DNA from: Desulfobacteraceae bacterium
Lineage (GTDB): Bacteria; Desulfobacterota; DSM-4660; Desulfatiglandales; Desulfatiglandaceae
DNA length: 7,008 nt
Reading direction: 5' to 3'
NCBI GenBank assembly: GCA_013203065.1
Contig: JABMQV010000175.1
Span: 1-7,008, forward strand
A model generated the notes under the pieces. It was given only the letters and a program-made list of their open reading frames with translations. It was not told the origin of the DNA and did not search any database. The translations under genes and the position numbers were made by a program. Shown piece by piece: positions 1-5,752 of this stretch (positions within the stretch are counted from its first letter, which is position 1; every line of letters begins with the position of its first letter).

Positions 1-266
1 GGTCGGCCCTGGTTGGCGATCCAGGCGGTACCACCTCATAGATAGTTATCTTCTTGCGGTATATCGCCCGCGGCGCTCGAAGATAAAACTGAGTATTTCA
101 AAGAGCATTCCAAATGGTAGGTGTCCTCAGAGATGGATCGCCTCCATTTCCCTGCGCTTGTGAAATATTTATCAAATGGAACACTCGATGTCAACAAAAA
201 TTCCATCAGAAGTGATTTTTGGAGAACCCAAGTCCTTGGTGAACCAAGCCGGAGTCCATTTAAGGG
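1..266. other. Left-edge region with no supportable gene
   Basis: I see no convincing gene between the left edge and the pilT promoter. On the + strand, frames 1 and 3 run in from the edge and stop at 43-45 and 39-41, while frame 2 stays open until TGA at 161-163. Any of these could be the tail of an upstream gene, but none gives a recognisable C-terminus; the frame 2 translation is rich in Arg and Ser and looks non-coding. The first 41 bases hold a small hairpin (CCTGG at 9-13 against CCAGG at 21-25) and a near-palindrome, GGCGGTACCACC (25-36). A 14-base inverted repeat lies at 235-248. Confidence 0.5.
235..248. promoter_or_regulatory. Inverted repeat upstream of the pilT promoter (operator candidate)
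   Basis: CTTGGT (235-240) and ACCAAG (243-248) form a perfect 6-base inverted repeat with a 2-base centre. It ends 18 bases before the proposed -35 box at 267. The symmetry is seen directly; that a dimeric regulator binds here is inference. As RNA it would be only a short hairpin with a TGAA loop. Confidence 0.3.
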
Positions 267-294
267 TTGAACGGATTTCATTCTTGTGTATAAT
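267..294 (+). promoter_or_regulatory. Sigma-70 type promoter for the pilT operon
   Basis: A TTGAAC -35 box (267-272) and a perfect TATAAT -10 box (289-294) are separated by 16 bases. Transcription would start near 301, leaving an untranslated leader of about 67 bases before the ATG at 369. This is the only strong promoter I see ahead of the four closely spaced + strand genes, so it probably drives all of them. Confidence 0.65.
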
Positions 295-356
295 AAATAT
301 TGTTCGGGTGGTAAGCTCAATAGGACCGGTTTTGGGAATGTGGATTCAAACGCGAT

Positions 357-363
357 AAGGAGG
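357..363 (+). promoter_or_regulatory. Strong ribosome binding site of pilT
   Basis: AAGGAGG, preceded by T, matches the anti-Shine-Dalgarno sequence almost fully and lies 5 bases before the ATG at 369. It fixes the start of the gene. Confidence 0.85.
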
Positions 364-368
364 AATCC

Positions 369-1451
369 ATGGCACAGATAGACGCCTTTTTTAAGCTCAT
401 GAATGACCAGGGGGCCTCTGATCTTCACCTCACGGCGGGGCAGCAGCCCGTATTGAGGATCCATGGGGGGATGGAGAGGGTAAAATATAAGGTCCTGGAA
501 AATGATGCGCTGAAGGCCATCCTGTACGAAATAGCCCCCGAAGAAAAAGTCAAGGTCTTCGAGGAGACCGGCGATGTGGATTTTGCTTATGAGATCCCTG
601 GCCTGGCACGTTATAGGGCAAATTTCTTTCAACAGAAAAACGGCGTGGGGGCCGTCTTTAGAGAGATACCCTCTACCGTTCTGACCTGTGAGCAGTTGGG
701 TCTGCCGCCGGTGGTGCGCAAGCTTGCTAGCCTTCCCAGAGGTTTAGTGCTGGTCACCGGTCCCACGGGGAGTGGCAAATCTACCACCTTGGCTGCCATC
801 ATTGATGAAGCCAACAAGACCAGAAAGGATCATATCATCACCGTTGAAGACCCCATCGAATTTGTTCACAAGAGCGCTAAGGCGATCGTGAACCATCGGG
901 AAGTGGGTCTTCATACTCAATCCTTTGCCGCGGCCCTGAAGGGAGCATTAAGAGAAGATCCCGACATCATCCTGGTGGGAGAGATGCGGGACCTCGAGAC
1001 GATTTCATTAGCCATCGAGGCCTCGGCTACCGGGCACCTTGTTTTTGGCACCCTCCACACGACCAGCGCTGCCAAGACCGTGGATCGGGTTATCGAGGTG
1101 TTTCCCACAAACGCTCAGGAACAGATCCGGAATACACTTGCCGATGGTCTTAGGGCCGTAGTTGCTCAGAACCTCTTCAAACGTATTGATAAGAAAGGCC
1201 GGTGCGCCGCCCTCGAAATTATGATAGCAACCCCTGCCGTGCGCAACCTCATTCGCGAAGGGAAGACGTTTCAGATCCCCTCAATGCTTCAAACAGGGAA
1301 AAAGTACGGAATGCAGCCTCTGGATGATGCCATTATGGGTTTACTAAACAAAAAAATGATCGATCCGGACGACGCTTACGCCAAGGCTGATGACAAAGGC
1401 AAGTTTCTGCCTTTCCTGAAGAATCCACCGGCCGATTTTACTGAGGCTTAA
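369..1451 (+). CDS. pilT: PilT, type IV pilus retraction ATPase
   Basis: This 360-residue protein has the usual length and full layout of PilT, the hexameric cytoplasmic ATPase that disassembles type IV pili at the inner-membrane base and drives twitching motility. The N-terminal PAS-like domain carries the family signature SDLHLTAG (17-24). Walker A is GPTGSGKSTT (131-140, Lys137). The Asp box is ITVEDPIEF (157-165). Walker B is IILVGEMRD (200-208, Glu205). The His box is TGHLVFGTLHT (221-231, His223 and His230). The C-terminal retraction motif, AIRNLI in Pseudomonas PilT, appears as AVRNLIRE (290-297). All nucleotide-handling residues are present, so it should be active. It is first in a four-gene operon, with a second PilT-type gene starting 13 bases after its stop. 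Family assignment is secure; retraction in this organism is inferred from the intact motifs. Confidence 0.95.
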   Translation: MAQIDAFFKLMNDQGASDLHLTAGQQPVLRIHGGMERVKYKVLENDALKAILYEIAPEEKVKVFEETGDVDFAYEIPGLARYRANFFQQKNGVGAVFREIPSTVLTCEQLGLPPVVRKLASLPRGLVLVTGPTGSGKSTTLAAIIDEANKTRKDHIITVEDPIEFVHKSAKAIVNHREVGLHTQSFAAALKGALREDPDIILVGEMRDLETISLAIEASATGHLVFGTLHTTSAAKTVDRVIEVFPTNAQEQIRNTLADGLRAVVAQNLFKRIDKKGRCAALEIMIATPAVRNLIREGKTFQIPSMLQTGKKYGMQPLDDAIMGLLNKKMIDPDDAYAKADDKGKFLPFLKNPPADFTEA

Positions 1452-1464
1452 GGGAGAAAAGGGC

Positions 1465-2631
1465 ATGCGCCAACAACAGATAGATCATATTTTGAGCCGC
1501 ATGCTAAGCTCGCACGACAACGTATCAGACCTCAACATGACGGTTGACAAACCGTTTCAGGTGGAATCCTCAGGACAGTTAGTCCCGGTTCCATTGAAGC
1601 CCTCCATAGAGAAGTTGACACCCTTTCAAACCGAGATCTTTGCCCTTAACCTCATAGGTGGAGACAGGCGTTTAACCGAGACACTTTTGACCGAGGGTTC
1701 TTGTGACTCCTCGTATCAGTTGGCCGGTAAGGCACGGTTCAGGGTGAATATCTTCTCTCAGAAGGGTTGCTACTCTATTGTGATGCGGCAGCTGGCCACC
1801 AGAGTTCCCACCATCGAAGACCTAAACCTTCCGCCAGCCTTTTCCAAGATGACCGAGGAAAGAAATGGGATTATCCTGGTGACCGGTGCTACGGGGACGG
1901 GCAAGACTACCTCTTTGGCGGCCTTCCTTAATGAGATAAACGAACAGAAGTCCGTTCATATGGTAACCCTGGAAGATCCTGTGGAATATTTGCACTCCCA
2001 AAAAAAGGCCACCTTTAATCAACGGGAATTGGGGGTAGACTTTGATTCCTTTGCGTCCGGCCTGAGGGCGGCTTTGAGACAGGCTCCCAAGGTGGTGCTG
2101 GTGGGTGAGATGAGAGACAGGGAGACCGTAGAGATCGGTCTTTCAGCCGCAGAAACGGGCCACCTGGTTGTCAGCACCCTTCATACGGTGGACTCCGGAC
2201 AGACCATCAACCGTATCGTGGGCATGTTTGAGCAGGAAGAGGAGAGACAGATAAGGATACGTCTCGCCGACACCGTCCGGTGGATTGTCTGCCAAAGGCT
2301 TCTGCCCAAGGTGGGAGGCGGTCGAGTGGCCGCATTTGAAATAATGGGGTCAAACTTGAGGGTAAAGGACAGCATTCTGAACGGTGAATCCGAAGGCAAG
2401 ACCTTTTATGAGATTATTGAAGGCAGCCAGGCTTTCGGGATGATGACCTTTGACCAATGTATCGTTGATCTTTACAAAAAGGGTCTTATTGAAGAAGAGA
2501 CAGCCATGGGTTATGCATCCAGAAAGCCCATCGTGGGAAGGGCGGTCGATTCGGTCAAATCTGAGAGAGGGGAAAAGACCACCACCATAGAAGACCTGGC
2601 CATTGATGAAGGCTATGGAAAGAAGCGATAG
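1465..2631 (+). CDS. PilT/PilU-type pilus ATPase paralogue
   Basis: This 388-residue secretion ATPase is clearly related to PilT and has an intact motor core: Walker A GATGTGKTTS (141-150, Lys147), Asp box VTLEDPVEY (167-175), Walker B VVLVGEMRD (210-218, Glu215) and His box TGHLVVSTLHT (231-241, His233 and His240). It departs from PilT in telling places. SDLH is SDLN (21-24). The usual DPD before Walker B is APK (207-209). The AIRNLI retraction motif is missing, replaced by LRVKDSILNGE (298-308) and GKTFYEIIEG. It also has a charged C-terminal tail of about 35 residues. These fit a PilU-like accessory motor that works with PilT rather than alone, but I cannot tell PilU from other PilT paralogues. 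The ATG has AGGGAG 8 bases upstream. The gene lies 13 bases behind pilT, so the two are probably co-transcribed. Confidence 0.9.
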   Translation: MRQQQIDHILSRMLSSHDNVSDLNMTVDKPFQVESSGQLVPVPLKPSIEKLTPFQTEIFALNLIGGDRRLTETLLTEGSCDSSYQLAGKARFRVNIFSQKGCYSIVMRQLATRVPTIEDLNLPPAFSKMTEERNGIILVTGATGTGKTTSLAAFLNEINEQKSVHMVTLEDPVEYLHSQKKATFNQRELGVDFDSFASGLRAALRQAPKVVLVGEMRDRETVEIGLSAAETGHLVVSTLHTVDSGQTINRIVGMFEQEEERQIRIRLADTVRWIVCQRLLPKVGGGRVAAFEIMGSNLRVKDSILNGESEGKTFYEIIEGSQAFGMMTFDQCIVDLYKKGLIEEETAMGYASRKPIVGRAVDSVKSERGEKTTTIEDLAIDEGYGKKR

Positions 2632-2650
2632 GAAAGAGGGAAGTCGCGTG

Positions 2651-2658
2651 AGGGGTGA
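2651..2658 (+). promoter_or_regulatory. Ribosome binding site that favours the ATG at 2664
   Basis: AGGGGTGA sits 5 bases before the ATG at 2664. The in-frame GTG at 2655 lies inside this site and has no Shine-Dalgarno sequence at a proper distance, so I choose the ATG. Confidence 0.6.
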
Positions 2659-2663
2659 GCGGA

Positions 2664-3365
2664 ATGGAAGTCGTATGTGAACACTGCAATGCCAAACTCA
2701 ACATTCCAGATGATAAACTCCCCCGTGATCAACGGGTGAAAGTTGGTTGTCCAAGGTGCAAGAACAAGCTGATTCTGGACACCTCCGAGGCAAAATCGAC
2801 GGTCCTGTCTTCCACGGCTGAAGACGTTGTTGAATCAGGAAGGGTTGAGGGGGGAGGTGAAACGGCGCAACCTGAGGAGGTACCCTGGCATGATGAAGAG
2901 GAAGAGGACACTGCCCTCGACTCTTATGAAGAGGGAGAACAGCTGGCCCTTGTAATGGACGGCGATACGCATCATACAGAGGTGGTAAAACAAGCCCTTG
3001 AAGAACTCGGCTACCGGTACGTCTCAGCCGAAAACTCAAGAGAAGCCGTTAGCAAACTGCGTTTTCACCACTTTGACTTTGTGATTCTGGCAGACCACTT
3101 CGACAACCTCCCGCTGGAACAAAGCCCGATTCTTCAATACCTCAACCACCTCTCCATGTCTATACGCAGAAGGATTTTCGTTGTCTTGATCGGTGAAGGA
3201 TTTAAGACCATGGATCACATGATGGGATTTGCCCTGAGCGCCAATCTGGTCATGAACGTGAAAGATCTTAACAAAATGGCCGGTATATTAAGGCGAGCCC
3301 TGTCGGAGAATGATAAATTTTATAAGGTTTTTTTTGATACACTTGAGGAGACTGGAAGGGCCTAA
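2664..3365 (+). CDS. MJ0042-type zinc ribbon with degenerate receiver-like domain
   Basis: A 233-residue protein in three parts. Residues 1-40 are a zinc ribbon of the MJ0042 type, with CEHC (Cys5, Cys8) and CPRC (Cys29, Cys32), a frequent N-terminal module in deltaproteobacterial proteins. Residues 41-92 are acidic and low in complexity, probably a flexible linker. Residues 93-213 have the length and alternating pattern of a response-regulator receiver: ALVMDGD (95-101) resembles the first strand with its acidic pair, FDFVILAD (137-144) the strand ending at the phosphorylation site, and VVLIGEG (173-179) the fourth strand. The key positions look lost: Ala143 falls where the phospho-acceptor Asp is expected, Gly177 in place of Thr/Ser, and Asn198 where the conserved Lys belongs. 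It is therefore probably a protein-binding pseudo-receiver. It follows the two pilus ATPases by 32 bases and may regulate or localise them; this is inference. A GTG at 2655 is an alternative start. Confidence 0.8.
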   Translation: MEVVCEHCNAKLNIPDDKLPRDQRVKVGCPRCKNKLILDTSEAKSTVLSSTAEDVVESGRVEGGGETAQPEEVPWHDEEEEDTALDSYEEGEQLALVMDGDTHHTEVVKQALEELGYRYVSAENSREAVSKLRFHHFDFVILADHFDNLPLEQSPILQYLNHLSMSIRRRIFVVLIGEGFKTMDHMMGFALSANLVMNVKDLNKMAGILRRALSENDKFYKVFFDTLEETGRA

Positions 3366-3372
3366 GCTATTT

Positions 3373-3675
3373 ATGTCAATGTCTATCGGGAAACAAGAAA
3401 GTATGGATTCGAGGAACAGAAATCGTCTAAGGGTAGAAAGCTGCATCGGAACCATCATCGATGTGCACAAGAGCATAAACAACAGGATCGAAAACGAGGA
3501 ACTCGTTGCCCACTTTGAAGAGCTAGGGGAGGCCATCGAGGCCCTGGATATGAGTAAGGTCTCAGAGGGGGATATCTTGATGGTGGAAAAGGCGACAAAT
3601 GCCCTGCTGGGGGAATTCGGTTCCCTTTTTGAAACAGGGTTGTTTGGTTCCATATACAGCGCACGAAAGCACTAA
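3373..3675 (+). CDS. Hypothetical small protein, last gene of the pilT operon
   Basis: A 100-residue protein I do not recognise. It has no signal peptide or membrane segment. The first 20 residues are polar and rich in Arg, Asn, Ser and Met; the rest is predominantly acidic and likely helical, with EELVAHFEELGEAIEAL and VEKATNALLGEFGSLFE as amphipathic stretches. It begins 7 bases after the preceding stop, so it is almost certainly in the same operon. The frame is open further upstream to an ATG at 3310 inside the preceding gene, but that start has GGAG only one base away and would add a strange N-terminus read over the neighbour. GGAAGG at 3354-3359 is 13 bases before the chosen ATG, somewhat far; the ATG at 3379 is also possible. 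Its position suggests a role with the pilus motors, unproven. Confidence 0.65.
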   Translation: MSMSIGKQESMDSRNRNRLRVESCIGTIIDVHKSINNRIENEELVAHFEELGEAIEALDMSKVSEGDILMVEKATNALLGEFGSLFETGLFGSIYSARKH

Positions 3676-3699
3676 CCTCTAACCCTCATCCGTTATATT

Positions 3700-3703
3700 A
3701 GTT
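3700..3703. repeat. Left copy of the direct repeat flanking the palindrome
   Basis: AGTT here is repeated at 3848-3851 on the other side of the palindrome. If the adjacent T is counted, the match is TAGTT. It is a candidate target-site duplication, though a 4-5 base match is short enough to arise by chance. Confidence 0.4.
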
Positions 3704-3847
3704 AGTGTTCATCCATAAATGGCTATTTTTCACAATCTCTGCGTCAGATTCGGATTTTAATCCTCGAAATACTTCAGTGTATTCCTGTGGTTAAAATCCT
3801 CATCTTCCTTGACCTTACAAAAACTATCTCATTTCTGGATGGACACT
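3704..3847. mobile_element. MITE-like 144-base palindromic element between convergent genes
   Basis: The segment is an imperfect palindrome centred between 3775 and 3776. Its outer ends are inverted: TAGTGTTCATCCATAAAT (3703-3720) matches the reverse complement of 3831-3848 at 16 of 18 bases. Further in, GGATTTTAA (3752-3760) pairs perfectly with TTAAAATCC (3791-3799), and AATAC (3768-3772) pairs with GTATT (3779-3783). All three pairs share exactly the same centre, and the arms between them are the same length but poorly matched. AGTT flanks both ends. There is no coding capacity. The form is that of a small non-autonomous transposable element mobilised by a transposase elsewhere. It may also act as a two-way terminator for the convergent genes, although its stems are AT-rich. 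A large repetitive extragenic palindrome is the alternative. Confidence 0.65.
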
Positions 3848-4895
3848 AGTTGACCCCTGCAGAATCCACCATGCAGTCAAGGATCCTGGCGCCTCTGATA
3901 GGTGCCAGGGTTTCCTCCCATATTTCCCTTAACCTCCTGATATCTTCTATCTCTCCCAGGGCCCAAAGCGACCCCCCAGCGCCAGCCCCCGAGAACCTGG
4001 CCCCACACCCCGAATGCTCCGCCTGTTCCACCATCTTTTCCGTGATCGGAATCAGGGCTTCGGGAGTAATCTTCCTCCGCAAGGACAATTCTTGTTTTAC
4101 GAGGTGGGCCGCCCCTTCCCAATTTTGCTCCCTGATGGCTCTTGCCAAATGGGTTACGATTTCGTTTGCCTCCAACCATCCTGCCCTTGTATGCCCGGAC
4201 AGGAAGTCGTTTACCCACTTGCGGTTAGTGCGGGAGGAGATGTGGCTTTTCCCGCTGTAGGCCACTAGCAGTCTTCTTGAAAGCTCTTTTTGCCCCTTTG
4301 GGTCGAGGAGGGGCTCCTTCTCAAAGGGAATGGTGCCGGTTCCGTATCGCCATCTCCATTGATGGACGCCCCCGTAGACAGCGGCGCATTGGTCTTGAAG
4401 ACCGCAGTTACCACCGCTTACGGCATCCTCAATGCCGTATGCCAAGAGAAGGATTTCGCGCTTTGATAACTTTCTCCCACCAAGGCCGGCAGAAACCTTG
4501 GCAAGGGCCTTGATGAAGGCCACAAGTGCTGTGCTGGATCCGCCCATGGCCGATTTTACCGGTGAGAGTGAACGAATCCGTACTTCCAGACCATGGAACC
4601 CAAAATGGGAACTAGCAGCAAAAAAGAGGCCAAAACCGCTGTCAAAGGGGAGGTTGTCCCTGGGGAATGTTTCTCCCTGGGGAAACCCGTCTGAAAATAT
4701 TTTGACCCAGCCCTCCTTGTAAGGCGAAAGGACTATGGAAGTCCTCAGGTTTAATGCCATATTGACAGTGGTTGGTCCCGCACCTGCCGATGGAATTGCC
4801 AATGCCTTTATGTCCCACGTGCCTCCGGAATCAATGCGGCACGGGGCGGATGATGTCACCTGATTATGGGTCAAGAAATCTTTCAGCGAGGTCAT
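3846..4895 (-). CDS. GHMP-family sugar kinase
   Basis: A 349-residue cytoplasmic small-molecule kinase with the three GHMP motifs. Motif 1, near the N-terminus, is APCRIDSGGTWD (17-28). The ATP-binding loop is SPVKSAMGGSSTALVAF (111-127). Motif 3 is GARFSGAGAGGSLWAL (298-313). Between them GLQDQCAAVYGG (165-176) matches the QDQ segment of heptose-phosphate and fucose-type kinases, with Asp168 the likely catalytic base. The layout is closest to D-glycero-alpha-D-manno-heptose 7-phosphate kinase (HddA) and fucokinase C-terminal domains, so the substrate is probably a sugar or sugar phosphate, not determinable from sequence alone. The ATG overlaps the stop of the NUDIX gene as ATGA and has GGAGG 5 upstream, so the pair is translationally coupled. 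The stop codon lies at the edge of the palindromic element. Confidence 0.85.
   Translation of the reverse strand: MTSLKDFLTHNQVTSSAPCRIDSGGTWDIKALAIPSAGAGPTTVNMALNLRTSIVLSPYKEGWVKIFSDGFPQGETFPRDNLPFDSGFGLFFAASSHFGFHGLEVRIRSLSPVKSAMGGSSTALVAFIKALAKVSAGLGGRKLSKREILLLAYGIEDAVSGGNCGLQDQCAAVYGGVHQWRWRYGTGTIPFEKEPLLDPKGQKELSRRLLVAYSGKSHISSRTNRKWVNDFLSGHTRAGWLEANEIVTHLARAIREQNWEGAAHLVKQELSLRRKITPEALIPITEKMVEQAEHSGCGARFSGAGAGGSLWALGEIEDIRRLREIWEETLAPIRGARILDCMVDSAGVN
3848..3851. repeat. Right copy of the direct repeat flanking the palindrome
   Basis: AGTT matches 3700-3703. Its first base belongs to the stop codon of the - strand kinase gene, whose TAG occupies 3846-3848 and is thus shared between flank and element. 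Confidence 0.4.
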
Positions 4896-5443
4896 TGATC
4901 CTCCAACCTTCCCCTCTTATTCAACCAGTGGGTTGCCAAGAAGAGGCCGCAGATGGTCTTGGCATCTTGGATGAGGCCTTTATGGATCATTCTAACAGCC
5001 TCTTCCATTTTGATTTCATGGACATCCAGCAATTCGTCCTCGTCAAGATCTTGTTTTGCCGGGACAAGATCGGTGGCGAGAAAGATGTGGATTCGCTCAT
5101 CTGAATAGCCCGGCACTGGAGTGGTCTCCCCCAGCTTGTGCCATATAGTGGCTGAGAATCCAATCTCTTCGATCAACTCTCTTTTTGCACATTCAATGGG
5201 CGTCTCATGGGGATCAAGGGTTCCTGCCGGGATTTCCCAGATAAAATCGCCTATGGCATGGCGGTATTGCCTCACCAGGATCAAGGAGTCATCTTGGGAG
5301 ACCGGGACAATTGCCGACGCACTGGGGTGGCGAATAATGTCCAGGTCAACGGTTACCCTGTTTTCAAGGGTGACATTTTCTCTTTGGAGTTCAAATACCC
5401 TGCCTTTGTGAAGGGTAACGGTGCTGTTTATCTTTGCTGCCAT
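4892..5443 (-). CDS. NUDIX hydrolase, ADP-ribose pyrophosphatase type
   Basis: A 183-residue protein, a little shorter than typical NudF. It contains a perfect Nudix box from Gly74 to Phe96: Gly74, five residues, Glu80, seven residues, then REL-IEE-I-GF, with Glu89, Glu92 and Glu93 as metal ligands. The run RQYRHAIGDFIWEIPAGTLD before the box and PVPGYSDERIHIF (109-121) after it, with a proline about 15 residues past the box, are hallmarks of the ADP-sugar pyrophosphatase branch. It should split ADP-ribose or another nucleoside diphosphate sugar into AMP and a sugar phosphate. It is first in a two-gene operon with the GHMP kinase, driven by a promoter about 80 bases upstream. AGGTAG lies 8 bases before the ATG, a weak site. 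The subfamily call is good; the exact substrate is open. Confidence 0.9.
   Translation of the reverse strand: MAAKINSTVTLHKGRVFELQRENVTLENRVTVDLDIIRHPSASAIVPVSQDDSLILVRQYRHAIGDFIWEIPAGTLDPHETPIECAKRELIEEIGFSATIWHKLGETTPVPGYSDERIHIFLATDLVPAKQDLDEDELLDVHEIKMEEAVRMIHKGLIQDAKTICGLFLATHWLNKRGRLEDQ
4900..4904 (-). promoter_or_regulatory. Ribosome binding site of the GHMP kinase gene
   Basis: GGAGG on the - strand lies inside the end of the NUDIX gene, 4 bases before the kinase ATG. It supports the ATGA overlap start at 4895 and coupled translation. Confidence 0.7.
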
Positions 5444-5524
5444 ATCTTTTTCTACCTAACGAATTTCTGCGTCTCAAGGCAAGATTTTTCTTACCGGCAA
5501 GCGGGAGGTAATAATAGGCTCCCT

Positions 5525-5552
5525 TTTATAGGACGATGACTCATCCTGTCAA
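5525..5552 (-). promoter_or_regulatory. Sigma-70 promoter for the NUDIX-kinase operon
   Basis: Read on the - strand, TTGACA (5552-5547) and TATAAA (5530-5525) are separated by 16 bases, close to consensus. Transcription should start near 5518, giving a leader of about 75 bases. The spacer contains an 11-base perfect palindrome at 5535-5545. Confidence 0.75.
5535..5545. promoter_or_regulatory. Palindrome inside the leftward promoter spacer (operator candidate)
   Basis: GATGA-C-TCATC is a perfect 5-base inverted repeat around one base and lies wholly between the -35 and -10 boxes of the NUDIX promoter. A repressor bound here would block polymerase. The symmetry is seen; a regulator is inferred, and no paralogous site was found in the window. 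Confidence 0.35.
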
Positions 5553-5597
5553 GAAACCAGGTTGAGGATAAGGGTTTGGATGGTTGCTTTTTGATTC

Positions 5598-5626
5598 TTG
5601 ACAAAAAATTCTCTTGCGATTATAAG
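5598..5626 (+). promoter_or_regulatory. Sigma-70 promoter for the beta-helix protein gene
   Basis: A perfect TTGACA (5598-5603) and TATAAG (5621-5626) are separated by the optimal 17 bases. Transcription should start near 5633, giving a leader of about 125 bases before the GTG at 5758. It diverges from the NUDIX promoter, the two -35 boxes being 45 bases apart. Confidence 0.8.
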
Positions 5627-5672
5627 TAGTTCCCGGTTTTGGCAGGAGCAAACACAAAAACAGATTACTGGA

Positions 5673-5723
5673 AAAGGAAGTCCACGGGCTATAGAAAAAT
5701 GGCAAGTGGACTCCTTTGTTTTT
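5673..5723 (+). terminator. Leader hairpin with T-rich run, likely attenuator
   Basis: AAAGGAAGTCCAC (5673-5685) pairs with GTGGACTCCTTT (5706-5717) over 12 base pairs with one bulged A. The stem continues after a two-by-two GG/AA internal loop, possibly tandem G-A pairs, into GCTAT (5688-5692) with ATGGC (5699-5703), closed by a 6-base loop. The right arm runs into TTTGTTTTT (5715-5723). This is the form of an intrinsic terminator, yet it stands between a strong promoter and the gene that starts 34 bases later, so it is probably a conditional terminator. I do not recognise a known riboswitch in the short upstream leader (5633-5672). Confidence 0.6.
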
Positions 5724-5746
5724 GGAGGAGACACAACCCGGGGACT

Positions 5747-5752
5747 GGGAGG
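5747..5752 (+). promoter_or_regulatory. Ribosome binding site deciding the GTG start at 5758
   Basis: GGGAGG lies 5 bases before GTG. A second GGAGGAG at 5724-5730 has no start codon at a usable distance. The reading frame itself is open from 5695, with TTG codons at 5716 and 5722 that overlap the T-rich run and lack a ribosome binding site. Confidence 0.6.

Noticed and set aside
1..28. tRNA T-arm or other stable RNA end suggested by the CCTGG/CCAGG hairpin
   Set aside because: The loop lacks the TTCGA pattern, no acceptor stem is visible, and no known small RNA 3' end matches.
176..358. 60-codon open frame on the + strand before pilT
   Set aside because: It spans the promoter boxes at 267-294, so most of it would not be transcribed from that promoter; it has no good ribosome binding site and an unremarkable composition.
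36..632. 198-codon open frame on the - strand overlapping pilT
   Set aside because: Almost half of it is antisense to the well-supported pilT, the product resembles no family, and the rest crosses the pilT promoter and leader.
3310..3372. Upstream start for the small protein at 3310
   Set aside because: The ribosome binding site would be one base from the ATG and the extra residues merely re-read the end of the preceding gene in another frame.
3288..3653. 121-codon - strand frame over the end of the zinc-ribbon gene and the small protein
   Set aside because: It is the antisense of two closely spaced operon genes, without a ribosome binding site or recognisable product.
3704..3847. CRISPR repeat or ordinary intrinsic terminator
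   Set aside because: There is only one dyad unit, with no spaced repeats, and its stems are AT-rich without a T-run directly after a GC-rich stem.
3850..4260. 136-codon + strand frame antisense to the GHMP kinase
   Set aside because: The - strand frame has clear kinase motifs through this stretch; the + strand product is Ser/Pro/Ala-rich with no family resemblance.
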